Part shown: positions 41,554-50,045 of the stretch, one piece after another | Layout of the letters: every line of letters starts with the position of its first letter | Numbering within the stretch: the stretch's first letter is position 1 | IMG/VR virus record: IMGVR_UViG_3300049215_000481 | Location: 62,001-126,000 of that record | Source of the DNA: a virus | Length of the DNA stretch: 64,000 nt | Direction: 5' to 3' (one strand) | Made by a program: the position numbers and the translations under genes | The notes under the pieces: generated by a model | The model's database searches: none | The model's input: only the letters and a program-made list of their open reading frames with translations | Told to the model about the DNA's origin: nothing

Positions 41554-44500
41554 ATGATCATCGACGGAGTCCTTGGCTCGGAAGCCATCGACTCCTCAGG
41601 CGAAATCCTCGACGTCGAGGGCGCCGACATCTCCGACGTCGACAAGGGCACCCTCCTCCTCAACTGGGAGCACGAGCCCGGCGAGAAGGGCGCCAACACC
41701 ATCGTCGGCAAGGTCATCGCCGCCAAGAAGATCTTCGGGCCCGACGACTGCGAGAACGACCGCCAGTACGCGTACTGGCAGAAGGTCAAGCTGCCGTTCA
41801 TCTACGGCATCTGCCGCCTGTTCGACGGCGCCGGCCACGAGAACGCGAAGGCCATCGCGGCCATTATCCGCGACAACGCCGCCCACGGCGAGATGCTGGT
41901 GTGCCGGTTCAGCGTCGAGGGCTCGACGCTGGAGAAGGAGGGCAACCGCCTCAAGGCCTCGGTCATCAGGCGCGTCGCCGTCACGGTGAAGCCCTGCAAC
42001 CGGACCGCGAATTCGGGCCTGATCGAGGACCCGAACGCGCCCGAGGGCTTCGAGACGAACGTCGCGAAAGAGAAGACGTCCGACCTGCTCTCCCTGCAGG
42101 ACGCCCACAAGAACGAGCTGGCCCACCCGCTCTACGAGCGCCTCGGCCGCTCCGAAGAGATCACGTGCAACCCGCTCGTCGACGGCGAGCTGGCGAAGGC
42201 CCTCACCCTCGGCGGCGGCGACGTCGCCCCGAGCGCGACCGCGGGCTTCGGCGCGCTCGTTCCGCAGAGCATCGGCAAGGGCACCGTCCTCGCCACGCTC
42301 CGGGACTACGGCTCGAAGAAGAAGTTCGACAAGACCGAGTTCCGCGCGTTCGCGAAGATGCGCCTGCCCGAGGCGAGCGACGAGTTCCTCGACCACTTCA
42401 GCGACATGGCCGAGGACTACCACGTCCGTCGCGCCCAGCTCGTGAAGAAGGAGGAGGCGGCCCCCGCTGCGAAGCAGCCGAAGGTGAAGGTCGCCAAGCC
42501 GGCCGCCCCAGCGGCGGCCAAGCCGGCCAAGGCCGCCAAGCCGAAGGAGCAGCCCGTCGACGAAGAGGATGCCGCGCCCATCAAGATCGCGAACGGCACC
42601 ATCCGTGGCATCCCGACGCAGCCGCTCAAGATGCGCGGGTACAAGTTCGACGAGCAGAACGGCATTCTGCACACGCCCAAGGGTAGCTTCCCGCTCTACA
42701 ACCCGGACAAGGGATTCGCGACGGTCGAGCACGCTGGTGCAAAGACTCCGTTCTACAAGGACGGCAAGCTGCACGTCGCGCCGGGCACTGACATGTCTAC
42801 GGTCCCGGCCAACACGCCGAACCCCGGCTTTCGCGAGATCTACAACTCGCAGCCCATCGAGGACTTCCACAGCGGCAAGGTCATGCCGAACTGGATTCGT
42901 CTGCACGAGCTGACGAAGTCCGGCCAACTCCCCGACGAGGTCGTCATGCACTCGGCGATGTTCTCGATGATGTCGCCCAACACGCCCGTGCGCCCGCACG
43001 AGCTGATGTACTCGCACCTGGCGGACACGTTCGAGGACCTCGGCATCGACCCGCGCGACCCCGACTTCAAGCGCGCTCGCAAGCACTGGCTCGACAAGGA
43101 CCAGGGCACGAACTACCCGCGTCTGGCCGGCGACTACTTCCGGAACCACGCGGACGCCCACCTGAGCAACGACTCCGAGGCCAAGGGGCGCAAGGCCGGC
43201 GAACTGATGTCGTTCATGCTCGGTCAGAACAAGTTCGACAACGTCCAGCAGTACCACAAGCTCCACTCGACGCTCGTCGACATGGTGAAGCGCCACGGCG
43301 TCAACTCGCGTGCAGCCACTGCGGAGTTGATGGGACACAAGCACAAGCAGCAGCTCTTCAAGCAGAAGTACGGCGCTGCGAAGTCAGAGGCGAGGAAGGC
43401 CGGCTTCGCCGCTGGTCTGCGCGACCACAAGATAGACTACGTCACCGCGCAGGAGGCCGCGTACGGCAAGAAGATCGACGAGCGGCAGATCGCTGGCCTC
43501 CGCAAGCAGTGGCGGGCCGAGGCTGACAAGCTCGGCCTGAAGAACGACCTCTCGGAGCACGCGGAGAACGCTGCGAAGGCGAAGATGGGCGAGTACAAGG
43601 GCGTCACCGTGCCCGGTCTCGCGCCCAAGACGGGTCGCTTCACGTTTACGATGTTGGGCGGTGGCAACACCTTCGTCCCCGACACGCACATCATCCGGCA
43701 CCTCTTCGGCATGGATGCCGACAAGGATGGCGACACGCTCGCCTACCTCAAGTCCGTGCTCTGGAACGCGAACAACCACCACGTCCTCGAAGGCATCGAC
43801 CGGTGGTATGCGAAGAACCACCCAGCCGCGCAGACGATGCAGCAGCACCCCACGTGGGGTCGCCACTTCCAACAGGACCCCGAGCAAGCGAACTTCCCCG
43901 CGTTCTGGCGCCACTGGTGCTCGATCGCCGAGGACGAGCGTCGCCGCGGCATGGTCAACAAGTCGGCCAACGAGTTCTCCACGCACGAGCCGTTCTTCCT
44001 CAAGATGAACAGCATCCTCGACCGCCTGAAGAAGTCCGCGGTCACCGGCATCGACCACGGGCTCCTCGCGCGCCTGCTCGTCCTGCACAGCCAGTACCAC
44101 GAGCAGTTCGGCGAGATCCCGGCGCAGATGATGTACGTGCACCACATCGTGCCGCACCTCCTGGAGATGGCGCAGTACCGCCAGCGGCACGACGACCTGC
44201 CCGACTTCGCGAAGCACCTCCGCGTGAACGCGCTGGAGATCGAGCTGCGCAAGGCTGCCTCGGACCTGCAGGCAGCGTCGCTCGCCGACCCGCAGATCCC
44301 GACCATCCACGGCGTGCACCTGAAGATCAACGGCCAGGAGCACCGCGCCGGCCGCTTCGCAATCGCCGACGGACACATCCACCACTTGGAGGACTACTAC
44401 GGCCTCCTCAACGAGGTGCTGCCCGAGGGCAAGCTCACGCCCGCGAAGGTCGCGACCATCCACGGCATGAAGATGTCGCCGTCGCTGCGCGTGGACGTCG

Positions 44501-45504
44501 AGCACGTCGGCCTCCCGAAGTACGACGAGGTCCCACAGGAGATCCCCGCGGCGCAGCCGCTGAAGCGGCCGATGCCGTCCGTCTTCCACTACCGCCGCGC
44601 AGGCATGGACCAAGACCACGTCCTGGAGGTGCGTCAAGGGCACTACCTGCTCGACGGTAACCGTTTGTCCTACCCGGAGGTCCAGTCGGTCGTCAGCAAC
44701 CTCCGCGACGGCTCGGCGCAGATTCGCTATCCGAACAAGGAAGGCGCAATCGAGCAGATCCGGAAGATGGAGTCGCAGTTGCAAGACCTGATGAAGGCCG
44801 CGTCGGAAGAAGAGGGGCCGGAAATCGACGAGGACGCGATGCTGCAGCATGCACGCGCGGCCGAGGCGGCTGGACACCTGCCGAAGGGCTTCGCCCGCAA
44901 CTACGCGCGCTCCCTCTACGAGGACCCGATGACCCCGGGCATGGGCAACAAGAAGGCGTGGCAGAACTTCGCCGAGAAAAAGAAGCCGGGCACCTACATC
45001 CAGATGGACGGGAACTCGTTCAAGGCCATCAACGACGCCTTCGGGCACCAAGGCGGCGACTCGGCCATCAAGGCGTTCGGAGCAGCCGCACGTTCAGCGA
45101 TGGACGAAGCTGTCGGTCAGACGCACGGCAAGCTCTTCCGCAACGGCGGCGACGAGTTCATCGCGCACGTCCCGAGCCCCGAGCACGCGGCCAAGTTCTC
45201 GCGCCTGCTCAGTCAGAAGCTCCAGGCGATGCCCGCCATCGAAGGCAAGCACCAGCTCTCGATGGCATTCGGGTTTGGCCACACACCCGAGCACGCTGAC
45301 AAGGCGCTCTATGCGGCTAAGGCGCAGAAGATCGATCCGGCTACAGGGAAGTCGCGCTGGCCGATTGGCCAGGTGCCGAATCTTGCCCACTCCCTGGTGC
45401 CTGGTCATGAGGGACCACTCCCTCTTCATGATCCGCAAGCGGCGGCTGTGCATGGGCTGCAAGATACGCCACAGCCCGCCGCAGCAGCTCAGCCGAATCT
45501 CTAA
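41554..45504 (+). CDS. Prohead protease fused to a large central region and a GGDEF domain
   Basis: About 1316 residues from ATG 41554 (GTG 41539 is an alternative; residue numbers here are from the GTG). Residues ~6-160 resemble HK97-type prohead proteases: DSSGEILDVEG, LLNWEHEPGE (catalytic His45) and CRFSVEGS with VIRRVAVTVKP at the end of the fold. A Lys/Ala/Pro linker (310-350) leads to a helical middle containing MFSMMSPNTPV, GLAPKTGRF and VPDTHIIRHLFG, vaguely like HhH DNA-glycosylases. Residues ~1130-1290 are a GGDEF domain with QMDGNSFKAINDAFGH, RNGGDEF (1203-1207) and ADKALYAAKA. An RxxD inhibitory site is absent. Confidence 0.8.
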   Translation: MIIDGVLGSEAIDSSGEILDVEGADISDVDKGTLLLNWEHEPGEKGANTIVGKVIAAKKIFGPDDCENDRQYAYWQKVKLPFIYGICRLFDGAGHENAKAIAAIIRDNAAHGEMLVCRFSVEGSTLEKEGNRLKASVIRRVAVTVKPCNRTANSGLIEDPNAPEGFETNVAKEKTSDLLSLQDAHKNELAHPLYERLGRSEEITCNPLVDGELAKALTLGGGDVAPSATAGFGALVPQSIGKGTVLATLRDYGSKKKFDKTEFRAFAKMRLPEASDEFLDHFSDMAEDYHVRRAQLVKKEEAAPAAKQPKVKVAKPAAPAAAKPAKAAKPKEQPVDEEDAAPIKIANGTIRGIPTQPLKMRGYKFDEQNGILHTPKGSFPLYNPDKGFATVEHAGAKTPFYKDGKLHVAPGTDMSTVPANTPNPGFREIYNSQPIEDFHSGKVMPNWIRLHELTKSGQLPDEVVMHSAMFSMMSPNTPVRPHELMYSHLADTFEDLGIDPRDPDFKRARKHWLDKDQGTNYPRLAGDYFRNHADAHLSNDSEAKGRKAGELMSFMLGQNKFDNVQQYHKLHSTLVDMVKRHGVNSRAATAELMGHKHKQQLFKQKYGAAKSEARKAGFAAGLRDHKIDYVTAQEAAYGKKIDERQIAGLRKQWRAEADKLGLKNDLSEHAENAAKAKMGEYKGVTVPGLAPKTGRFTFTMLGGGNTFVPDTHIIRHLFGMDADKDGDTLAYLKSVLWNANNHHVLEGIDRWYAKNHPAAQTMQQHPTWGRHFQQDPEQANFPAFWRHWCSIAEDERRRGMVNKSANEFSTHEPFFLKMNSILDRLKKSAVTGIDHGLLARLLVLHSQYHEQFGEIPAQMMYVHHIVPHLLEMAQYRQRHDDLPDFAKHLRVNALEIELRKAASDLQAASLADPQIPTIHGVHLKINGQEHRAGRFAIADGHIHHLEDYYGLLNEVLPEGKLTPAKVATIHGMKMSPSLRVDVEHVGLPKYDEVPQEIPAAQPLKRPMPSVFHYRRAGMDQDHVLEVRQGHYLLDGNRLSYPEVQSVVSNLRDGSAQIRYPNKEGAIEQIRKMESQLQDLMKAASEEEGPEIDEDAMLQHARAAEAAGHLPKGFARNYARSLYEDPMTPGMGNKKAWQNFAEKKKPGTYIQMDGNSFKAINDAFGHQGGDSAIKAFGAAARSAMDEAVGQTHGKLFRNGGDEFIAHVPSPEHAAKFSRLLSQKLQAMPAIEGKHQLSMAFGFGHTPEHADKALYAAKAQKIDPATGKSRWPIGQVPNLAHSLVPGHEGPLPLHDPQAAAVHGLQDTPQPAAAAQPNL

Positions 45505-45946
45505 AGTGGCCGAGGCCGGCGTTGCACGGCTGGCACAGCAGGGCGCGGACCTGCCCCGTCTCGTGATCGTGGTCAACACTGAAGTATTTCCGCGTTGGCG
45601 GACCGCCACAGATCGCACACCCTCCGCCCTGGCTCGCGACCAGTGCATCGTAGTCGGCCAGCTCTAGACCGTAGAGGTGTCGGAGATGTCGGCGCCTGTT
45701 CCCGTTTGCATTGTCGCGCGTGACAGCCTTCCGTCGCTTTTCGGGATGGAGCGCATTCCAGGTTGTGGCGTTGTCCTTGGTACAGCTCTTACACAGGCCG
45801 TAGAGGCCATAGAAGTGGGTGTCCAACGGCAGCGTCTTCTCGCACTGCCTGCAATTCCGCAGGTTACGTGCTCGAAGACAGCGCTGGCACCGCGCGGGCG
45901 TGTGCGCGCGGCTTGCGACGTACGGGCATCTGAAGTCGTTATTCAC
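45341..45946 (-). CDS. HNH / endonuclease VII-like free-standing endonuclease
   Basis: 201 residues from GTG 45946. Zinc pairs CQRC, CRQCEKTL and CKSC precede the nuclease core [36 protein letters not shown] and VRALLCQPCNAGLGHFRDS. Its last ~55 codons (Pro/Gly/Ser-rich tail) overlap, antisense, the 3' end of the protease-GGDEF gene by 164 bases. Probably a mobile endonuclease lodged between capsid genes. Class B-like motif 7 bases upstream. Confidence 0.78.
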   Translation of the reverse strand: MNNDFRCPYVASRAHTPARCQRCLRARNLRNCRQCEKTLPLDTHFYGLYGLCKSCTKDNATTWNALHPEKRRKAVTRDNANGNRRRHLRHLYGLELADYDALVASQGGGCAICGGPPTRKYFSVDHDHETGQVRALLCQPCNAGLGHFRDSAELLRRAVAYLAAHAQPPLADHEEGVVPHDQAPGSGQDSAPGQSASATSL

Positions 45947-46301
45947 ATGCTTTTAGATTGCTACTCCGAGCGCGCCGCGCGGCCTTCGAGCACGTCTTGC
46001 ACGTGCGGCGCCCCTCGTAGAACTCGATGAAGATCGGGAGCAGGGCGCCGCACGGACCTCGACACTGGCGGAGTCCGGTCTCCTCGTTGCAGCGCGAGCA
46101 GATCTTGTTCTTGTCGAGTGGCCGGTTCCTCAGACACTGCGCACACACAGTGTCGTAGCGGCTGTCGTAGTACGCCTGCGACCTGCACTCCTTGCAGCGC
46201 GACTTCACCTCGCGCCTGCGGTCGGGCGCAGACTCTTCGTGAAACTCGCGGCGCGGTTTCGGCGTGGTGCAGCCGGCGCACACGTACAACTTCTCGTTCA
46301 C
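45939..46301 (-). CDS. Zinc-ribbon protein related to HNH N-terminal domains (120 aa)
   Basis: GTG start. Four to five Cys pairs in series: CAGCTTPKPRREF, CKECRSQAYYD, CAQCLRNRPLD, CSRCNEETG, CRGPCGALLP and CKTCSKAARR. The CxxC-x-PR/F spacing is that of the amino-terminal ribbons in the neighbouring endonucleases, but no HNH core is present. It may be an accessory or a leftover half of a mobile endonuclease. Overlaps the downstream nuclease start by 8 bases. Confidence 0.66.
   Translation of the reverse strand: MNEKLYVCAGCTTPKPRREFHEESAPDRRREVKSRCKECRSQAYYDSRYDTVCAQCLRNRPLDKNKICSRCNEETGLRQCRGPCGALLPIFIEFYEGRRTCKTCSKAARRARSSNLKACE
45954..45963 (-). promoter_or_regulatory. Class B-like motif upstream of HNH gene
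   Basis: Gene-sense TAGCAATCTA, 7 bases before GTG 45946, within the 3' end of the zinc-ribbon gene. Matches GCAATCT of the late consensus. Confidence 0.42.
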
Positions 46302-46308
46302 GACGCAG

Positions 46309-46318
46309 AAGATTGCAT
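46309..46318 (-). promoter_or_regulatory. Class B-like motif upstream of zinc-ribbon gene
   Basis: Gene-sense ATGCAATCTT, 7 bases before GTG 46301. Faces away from the plus-strand class B copy at 46343, giving a divergent pair. Confidence 0.5.
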
Positions 46319-46342
46319 TGCAGGATTTTTGTCTCGGTTACA

Positions 46343-46354
46343 GCCGCAATCTCC
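46343..46354 (+). promoter_or_regulatory. Class B motif upstream of capsid gene cluster
   Basis: GCCGCAATCTCC, 56 bases before ATG 46411. This copy has a long leader with a conventional AGGAG ribosome site, unlike most other class B genes. Confidence 0.62.
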
Positions 46355-46410
46355 TAGGGGCATCGAGCGCGCAGTCGCTCCTTTCAAGTTCCCAACAGGA
46401 GATTCATTCA

Positions 46411-46866
46411 ATGTCCGCAAAGTCCCAGGCAATCGCTCACGAGCTGGCCGATGAGCTGAAGAAGCGTCTCTCGTCTCTCGCCCTCGTCGAGGGTCAGGAC
46501 ACCAACGGCGACGCCACGATCACGATCGGCACGGGCACCGCTGGTCAGAAGAACGTGTTCATCCGCGTGAAGGCGATCGACTGGCCGCTGGCGACGAACG
46601 TCATCGGTCTCGCTCAGCCGGTCTACACGCCCACGGTGATCCAGTTCGTCACCGAGAAGAACTACGAGGGCACCACGGACAACGTGCTCGACATCCTCGG
46701 CCCGGCGGAGCTGCTCCCGCTCATCGGCACGATCGTGGCCAAGGGCACGAACGTCGAGTGGTACCGCACGAACAACGGCACGGCTCCCACCGTCTCCGGC
46801 ATCACGGGCGCCGCTGCGGCGACGTGGAAGGAGTCGCTGTACTGGGGCATGAAGGCGTCCCAGTAG
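46411..46866 (+). CDS. Probable capsid-associated protein (151 aa)
   Basis: Starts MSAKSQAIAHELADELKKRL after CAGGAGATTC. The bulk is beta-rich (DATITIGTGTAGQKNVFIRV, TVIQFVTEKNYEG, TNVEWYRTNNGTAPTV), like head decoration proteins or small head proteins placed before the scaffold and capsid genes. Identification is by position and strand pattern only. Confidence 0.62.
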   Translation: MSAKSQAIAHELADELKKRLSSLALVEGQDTNGDATITIGTGTAGQKNVFIRVKAIDWPLATNVIGLAQPVYTPTVIQFVTEKNYEGTTDNVLDILGPAELLPLIGTIVAKGTNVEWYRTNNGTAPTVSGITGAAAATWKESLYWGMKASQ

Positions 46867-46911
46867 GCCCCAGCTCCGTCACTCAGTACGGCTGGAAGGA
46901 ACACCTACACA

Positions 46912-47853
46912 ATGTCCACGAAAGACATCAACCTCGACACGCTGGTGTCCGAGGTCAAGAAGGAGCTGGAAGGGCTCCTCAAGGCGGAGGCCGACGTTCT
47001 GGCCAAGGCCCATCCCGGCGAGGACACTTCGGACGAGACCCCCGCGGACGAGTCCGCGACGGCCTCGGAGGCCAGCTCGCCGGCTGACGCGGGTCCTCCC
47101 GCTGACGACGCTTCGGCGTCCGCTGCGCCTCCGCCCTCGGGTGACGGCGACGCTGACGACGCTCCCCCGGCGGATGCCTCGGGTTCGGCCCCGGCCGACG
47201 CGAGCGCCTCGGGCGATCCCGCGGCCGACGCGACCACGGACCACGACGCGCTCGTCGCCGAGTACAGCAAGCTCGACGCCGAGACGCTGAAGGCGCACTT
47301 CCTCGCGGCGAAGGAGGCCCTCATGGCCGCCCTCGGCGCGGACGCAGCCGGAGCGGCCGACGGCGCCCCCGCAGCTCCTCCCGCTCCGGCGGCGGACGCG
47401 GGCGCACCTCCTCCGGCAGCAGCGGCGGCGCCCCCGATGGACGCCGGCTCTCCTCCTCCCGACGCGCCCCCGGCGCTGAAGGGCGAGATGCCGGCCGACG
47501 GCAACGGTGAGAACCCGCTCGACGCGGTTCGCAAGGCCGAGGCCACGGTGAAGGACGCCGAGATCGCCGCGCTCAAGAAGAAGGTCGCGGAGCAGGACGA
47601 GGCCCTCGGGAAGCTCGTCACGGCGATGAAGGTCGTCGTCGAAGCTCCGGCGCGCAAGACGGTGACGTCGCTCACCCAGATCAAGAAGAACGAGGGCGTC
47701 GACGTCACGTCGATGTCGCGCGACCAGGTTCGCGCCGCTCTCCGTCGCAAGGCGGAAGGGAAGCTCAGCAAGTCGGACCGCGAGCTGATCAACCAGTTCG
47801 CTCTGAACCTCATCACGGTCGAGAAGGTCGCCCACCTCCTCGAAAACAAGTAA
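46912..47853 (+). CDS. Probable scaffolding / prohead core protein
   Basis: 313 residues with a GGAAGGA ribosome site. An N-terminal helix (DTLVSEVKKELEGLLKAEAD), a long Ala/Asp/Pro-rich disordered region (about 40-200) and a C-terminal helical section (EIAALKKKVAEQDEALGKLV) ending with a compact helix bundle (FALNLITVEKVAHLLENK). This low-complexity acidic plus C-terminal helical layout directly upstream of the major capsid gene is typical of scaffolding proteins, which the fused prohead protease would remove. Confidence 0.68.
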   Translation: MSTKDINLDTLVSEVKKELEGLLKAEADVLAKAHPGEDTSDETPADESATASEASSPADAGPPADDASASAAPPPSGDGDADDAPPADASGSAPADASASGDPAADATTDHDALVAEYSKLDAETLKAHFLAAKEALMAALGADAAGAADGAPAAPPAPAADAGAPPPAAAAAPPMDAGSPPPDAPPALKGEMPADGNGENPLDAVRKAEATVKDAEIAALKKKVAEQDEALGKLVTAMKVVVEAPARKTVTSLTQIKKNEGVDVTSMSRDQVRAALRRKAEGKLSKSDRELINQFALNLITVEKVAHLLENK

Positions 47854-47920
47854 CCGGGGTTGACCCGGCAACCAGGGCAGCAACCCCACCAGATACGGAA
47901 TCACTTAGGAGCCAAGGATC

Positions 47921-49324
47921 ATGAATCTCATCGAGCAAATCGGCGGCCTGGTCAAGGCACTCGAAGCCGGCAACTACGACGCGGCCCCCAGCCGCCTGCA
48001 GCAGGGCGCGGCCCTGCAGGTCGAGGACCTGTCCGACGTCATGCACAACGTGACGTTCGACCAGGACAAGATCAAGCTGCAGAAGATGCTGAAGGTCGAG
48101 AGCTGCAAGAGCCAGCTCGCGCAGTTCAACCGTCAGCTCAGCTACGGCATCATGGGCGGCGCCGCCGCCATGGAAGGCGGCATCGGTCAGGAGGAGACCT
48201 CGGATTACGTCCGTGTGACGGTTCCGATGGCGTACTACTCCGAGCTGCGCCGGGTCACGCTCCAGGCCAACCTGGTCGAGACCGTGGACGGCGTGAAGGC
48301 GGAGGAGCGCGCGGCTTCGGACGCGGCGATCCACCTGGCGGCGAACATCGAGTTCGACTGCTTCCGCGGCATGGCCGACTTCAGCAACGCGGGCGTGTTC
48401 GACGGCAACCCGCTGACGATCGCCGACCTCCCGAACATGCACGGTCTCGACCTGCAGGTTCGCCAGAGCGACAACCAGCGCAGCTCGCGCGACCTCATGT
48501 TCTCCGAGTTCGGCTCGGACGAGACGGTCGTGCTCTCGCAGGGCGGCGTCCTGACGCAGGAGACGGTCGAGGACGCGAGCGTCCGTTCGGCCCTCAACTG
48601 GGGTGAGGCGGAGAAGCTCATCATCGACCCGCGCTCGCTCAGCGCGTACAACAAGCTCGCGTTCGGCATCTCGCGCAACGTTCTCGCGGGCCAGCCGCTG
48701 GACGCGACGGGCGCCGACCTGCGCAAGCAGTGGGTGAGCGGCGGCACGGTCTCGATCGAGGCGTCGCACTTCCTCCGCGGCAAGTACAAGCCCGCTCCGG
48801 CTCGCGCCAACGGCCCCCTGGCCCCGGCGTCGATCTCGCCGGCTTCGACCACGGACGCGACGGCCCCCACGGCCTTCACCGCCGGCCAGGTGTACATCTA
48901 CACCGCGACGAGCTGCAACGAGCTGGGCGAGAGCCTCCAGTGCGCGTCGCAGTCGGTGACGATCGGGACCACGGCCGACAAGGTCGTCGTGACGATCAAC
49001 CACCCGGCGTCGGGCACGGTCCGCTTCTTCAACGTCTACCGCACGGTGGCGGGCGGCGCGGCCGGCACGCAGAAGTTCATCGGCCGCGTGGTCATCACGC
49101 CGGGCGCGAACTCGACGACGTTCACGGACCTCGGCAACAAGCTGCCCGGCTTCGTGACGGGCTTCCTGATCGAGGGCGACACGATGATGCTCAAGGAGCT
49201 GGCGTCGTACTCGCGCGTGAAGCTGGCGGTCACCGACCTCAGCATGCCCGAGGCGCACTTCCGCTTCTGCACCCTCGCGGTGACGGAGCCCCGCAAGAAC
49301 GTCCTCATCGACAACCTGAAGTAG
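47921..49324 (+). CDS. Major capsid protein with an inserted Ig/FN3-like domain
   Basis: 467 residues with a GGAG site before MNLIEQIGGLVKALE. The N-terminal part and the segment VTVPMAYYSELRRVTLQANL through RSALNWGEAEKLIIDPRSLS look like an HK97-fold capsid protein. Residues about 300-415 are a beta-sandwich-like insert (VYIYTATSCNELGESLQCAS, VRFFNVYRTVAGGAAGT, TTFTDLGNKLPG) resembling FN3/Ig domains displayed on phage heads. It then returns to the capsid fold (LKELASYSRVKLAVTDLSMP). A strong terminator follows. Confidence 0.82.
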   Translation: MNLIEQIGGLVKALEAGNYDAAPSRLQQGAALQVEDLSDVMHNVTFDQDKIKLQKMLKVESCKSQLAQFNRQLSYGIMGGAAAMEGGIGQEETSDYVRVTVPMAYYSELRRVTLQANLVETVDGVKAEERAASDAAIHLAANIEFDCFRGMADFSNAGVFDGNPLTIADLPNMHGLDLQVRQSDNQRSSRDLMFSEFGSDETVVLSQGGVLTQETVEDASVRSALNWGEAEKLIIDPRSLSAYNKLAFGISRNVLAGQPLDATGADLRKQWVSGGTVSIEASHFLRGKYKPAPARANGPLAPASISPASTTDATAPTAFTAGQVYIYTATSCNELGESLQCASQSVTIGTTADKVVVTINHPASGTVRFFNVYRTVAGGAAGTQKFIGRVVITPGANSTTFTDLGNKLPGFVTGFLIEGDTMMLKELASYSRVKLAVTDLSMPEAHFRFCTLAVTEPRKNVLIDNLK

Positions 49325-49353
49325 TCCTTCAGGACACGCAGTAGGCACCTAGA

Positions 49354-49387
49354 AGGGCCTCCGGGAAACCGGGGGCCCTTTTCTTTT
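49354..49387 (+). terminator. Rho-independent terminator after major capsid gene
   Basis: AGGGCC-t-CCGG and CCGG-g-GGCCCT pair around a GAAA tetraloop, followed by TTTTCTTTT. This is the clearest intrinsic terminator in the window and would insulate the capsid transcript from the class A unit starting 45 bases on. Confidence 0.88.
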
Positions 49388-49409
49388 GCGCAGCGAGTCG
49401 ACGGGCGCT

Positions 49410-49420
49410 GATTCGCTATT
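49410..49420 (+). promoter_or_regulatory. Class A motif after the capsid terminator
   Basis: GATTCGCTATT ends 11 bases before ATG 49432. It starts a small plus-strand group of probable early genes in the middle of the structural region. Confidence 0.72.
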
Positions 49421-49431
49421 GGTTCTTCAAG

Positions 49432-49734
49432 ATGGGCCAGAACCCGCTGCAAAAACTCAACGAGAACCCCGACTTGGTCGAGAAGGTTCGCGCTGCCGGC
49501 ATCGAGCTGGCGATGGCCGCCCCCGGCTTGGTCGACAACGACCCGTACCTCGCCTTCACCGCCCTGATGGTCGCGACCTGCCAGGTCGGAGCCATCGTCA
49601 ACATGTCCTACGAGGACGTGGTCAAGCTCATCGGCGAGCAGTTCCAGTACGTCGTCCGCGAGCAGGCAGCACGCGAGGCCTCGAAGGACGGAGCGCCGGT
49701 GATGATGCTGCCGAAACCCCGCGAGGCAGCGTGA
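49432..49734 (+). CDS. Protein of unknown function (100 aa)
   Basis: Begins MGQNPLQKLNENPDLVEK. A central hydrophobic helix (AFTALMVATCQVGAIVNM) may be buried or membrane-associated. Start set by the class A motif. Overlaps the next GTG start (GTGA). Function unknown. Confidence 0.62.
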   Translation: MGQNPLQKLNENPDLVEKVRAAGIELAMAAPGLVDNDPYLAFTALMVATCQVGAIVNMSYEDVVKLIGEQFQYVVREQAAREASKDGAPVMMLPKPREAA

Positions 49735-50045
49735 GCCTGCTGCAGGTCGAAGTCATGCGCGGAGAAGCGCTCGTAAGTGCACTCCAGGCTCTGCGCAGGT
49801 TCTTCGCCTGGCTGTTCCTCGGGCACATCTGCCCGCAGTGCAGGACGAACCGCACGGGCCACCGCGCAAAGACCTGGTGGAACGTCCTCTACGACGAGGA
49901 GCGGCTGCACGTCTGCAACGACTGCCAGCGCGAGAACAACCTCGCCTACTACCGCAAGAAGGACGCGCGTGAACGAGAGGCGCGCATCGAAGAGATGGCG
50001 GAAGCGATCCGCCGTGCACGATGCACAGGAGACCCCAGTAAGTGA
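49731..50045 (+). CDS. Zinc-ribbon protein of unknown function (104 aa)
   Basis: GTG start inside the previous stop. A helical N-terminus (ALVSALQALRRFFAWLFLG) is followed by a zinc ribbon ICPQCRTNRTG with VCNDCQRENN about 30 residues later, then a basic/acidic helix. A small nucleic-acid or polymerase-binding protein is possible. Coupled to both neighbours by overlaps. Confidence 0.62.
   Translation: MSLLQVEVMRGEALVSALQALRRFFAWLFLGHICPQCRTNRTGHRAKTWWNVLYDEERLHVCNDCQRENNLAYYRKKDAREREARIEEMAEAIRRARCTGDPSK

Noticed and set aside
44721-44735. Plus-strand ATTCGCTAT inside the protease-GGDEF gene
   Set aside because: It matches class A but encodes ordinary residues (QIRYPN), and no start codon in a sensible frame follows at the usual distance.
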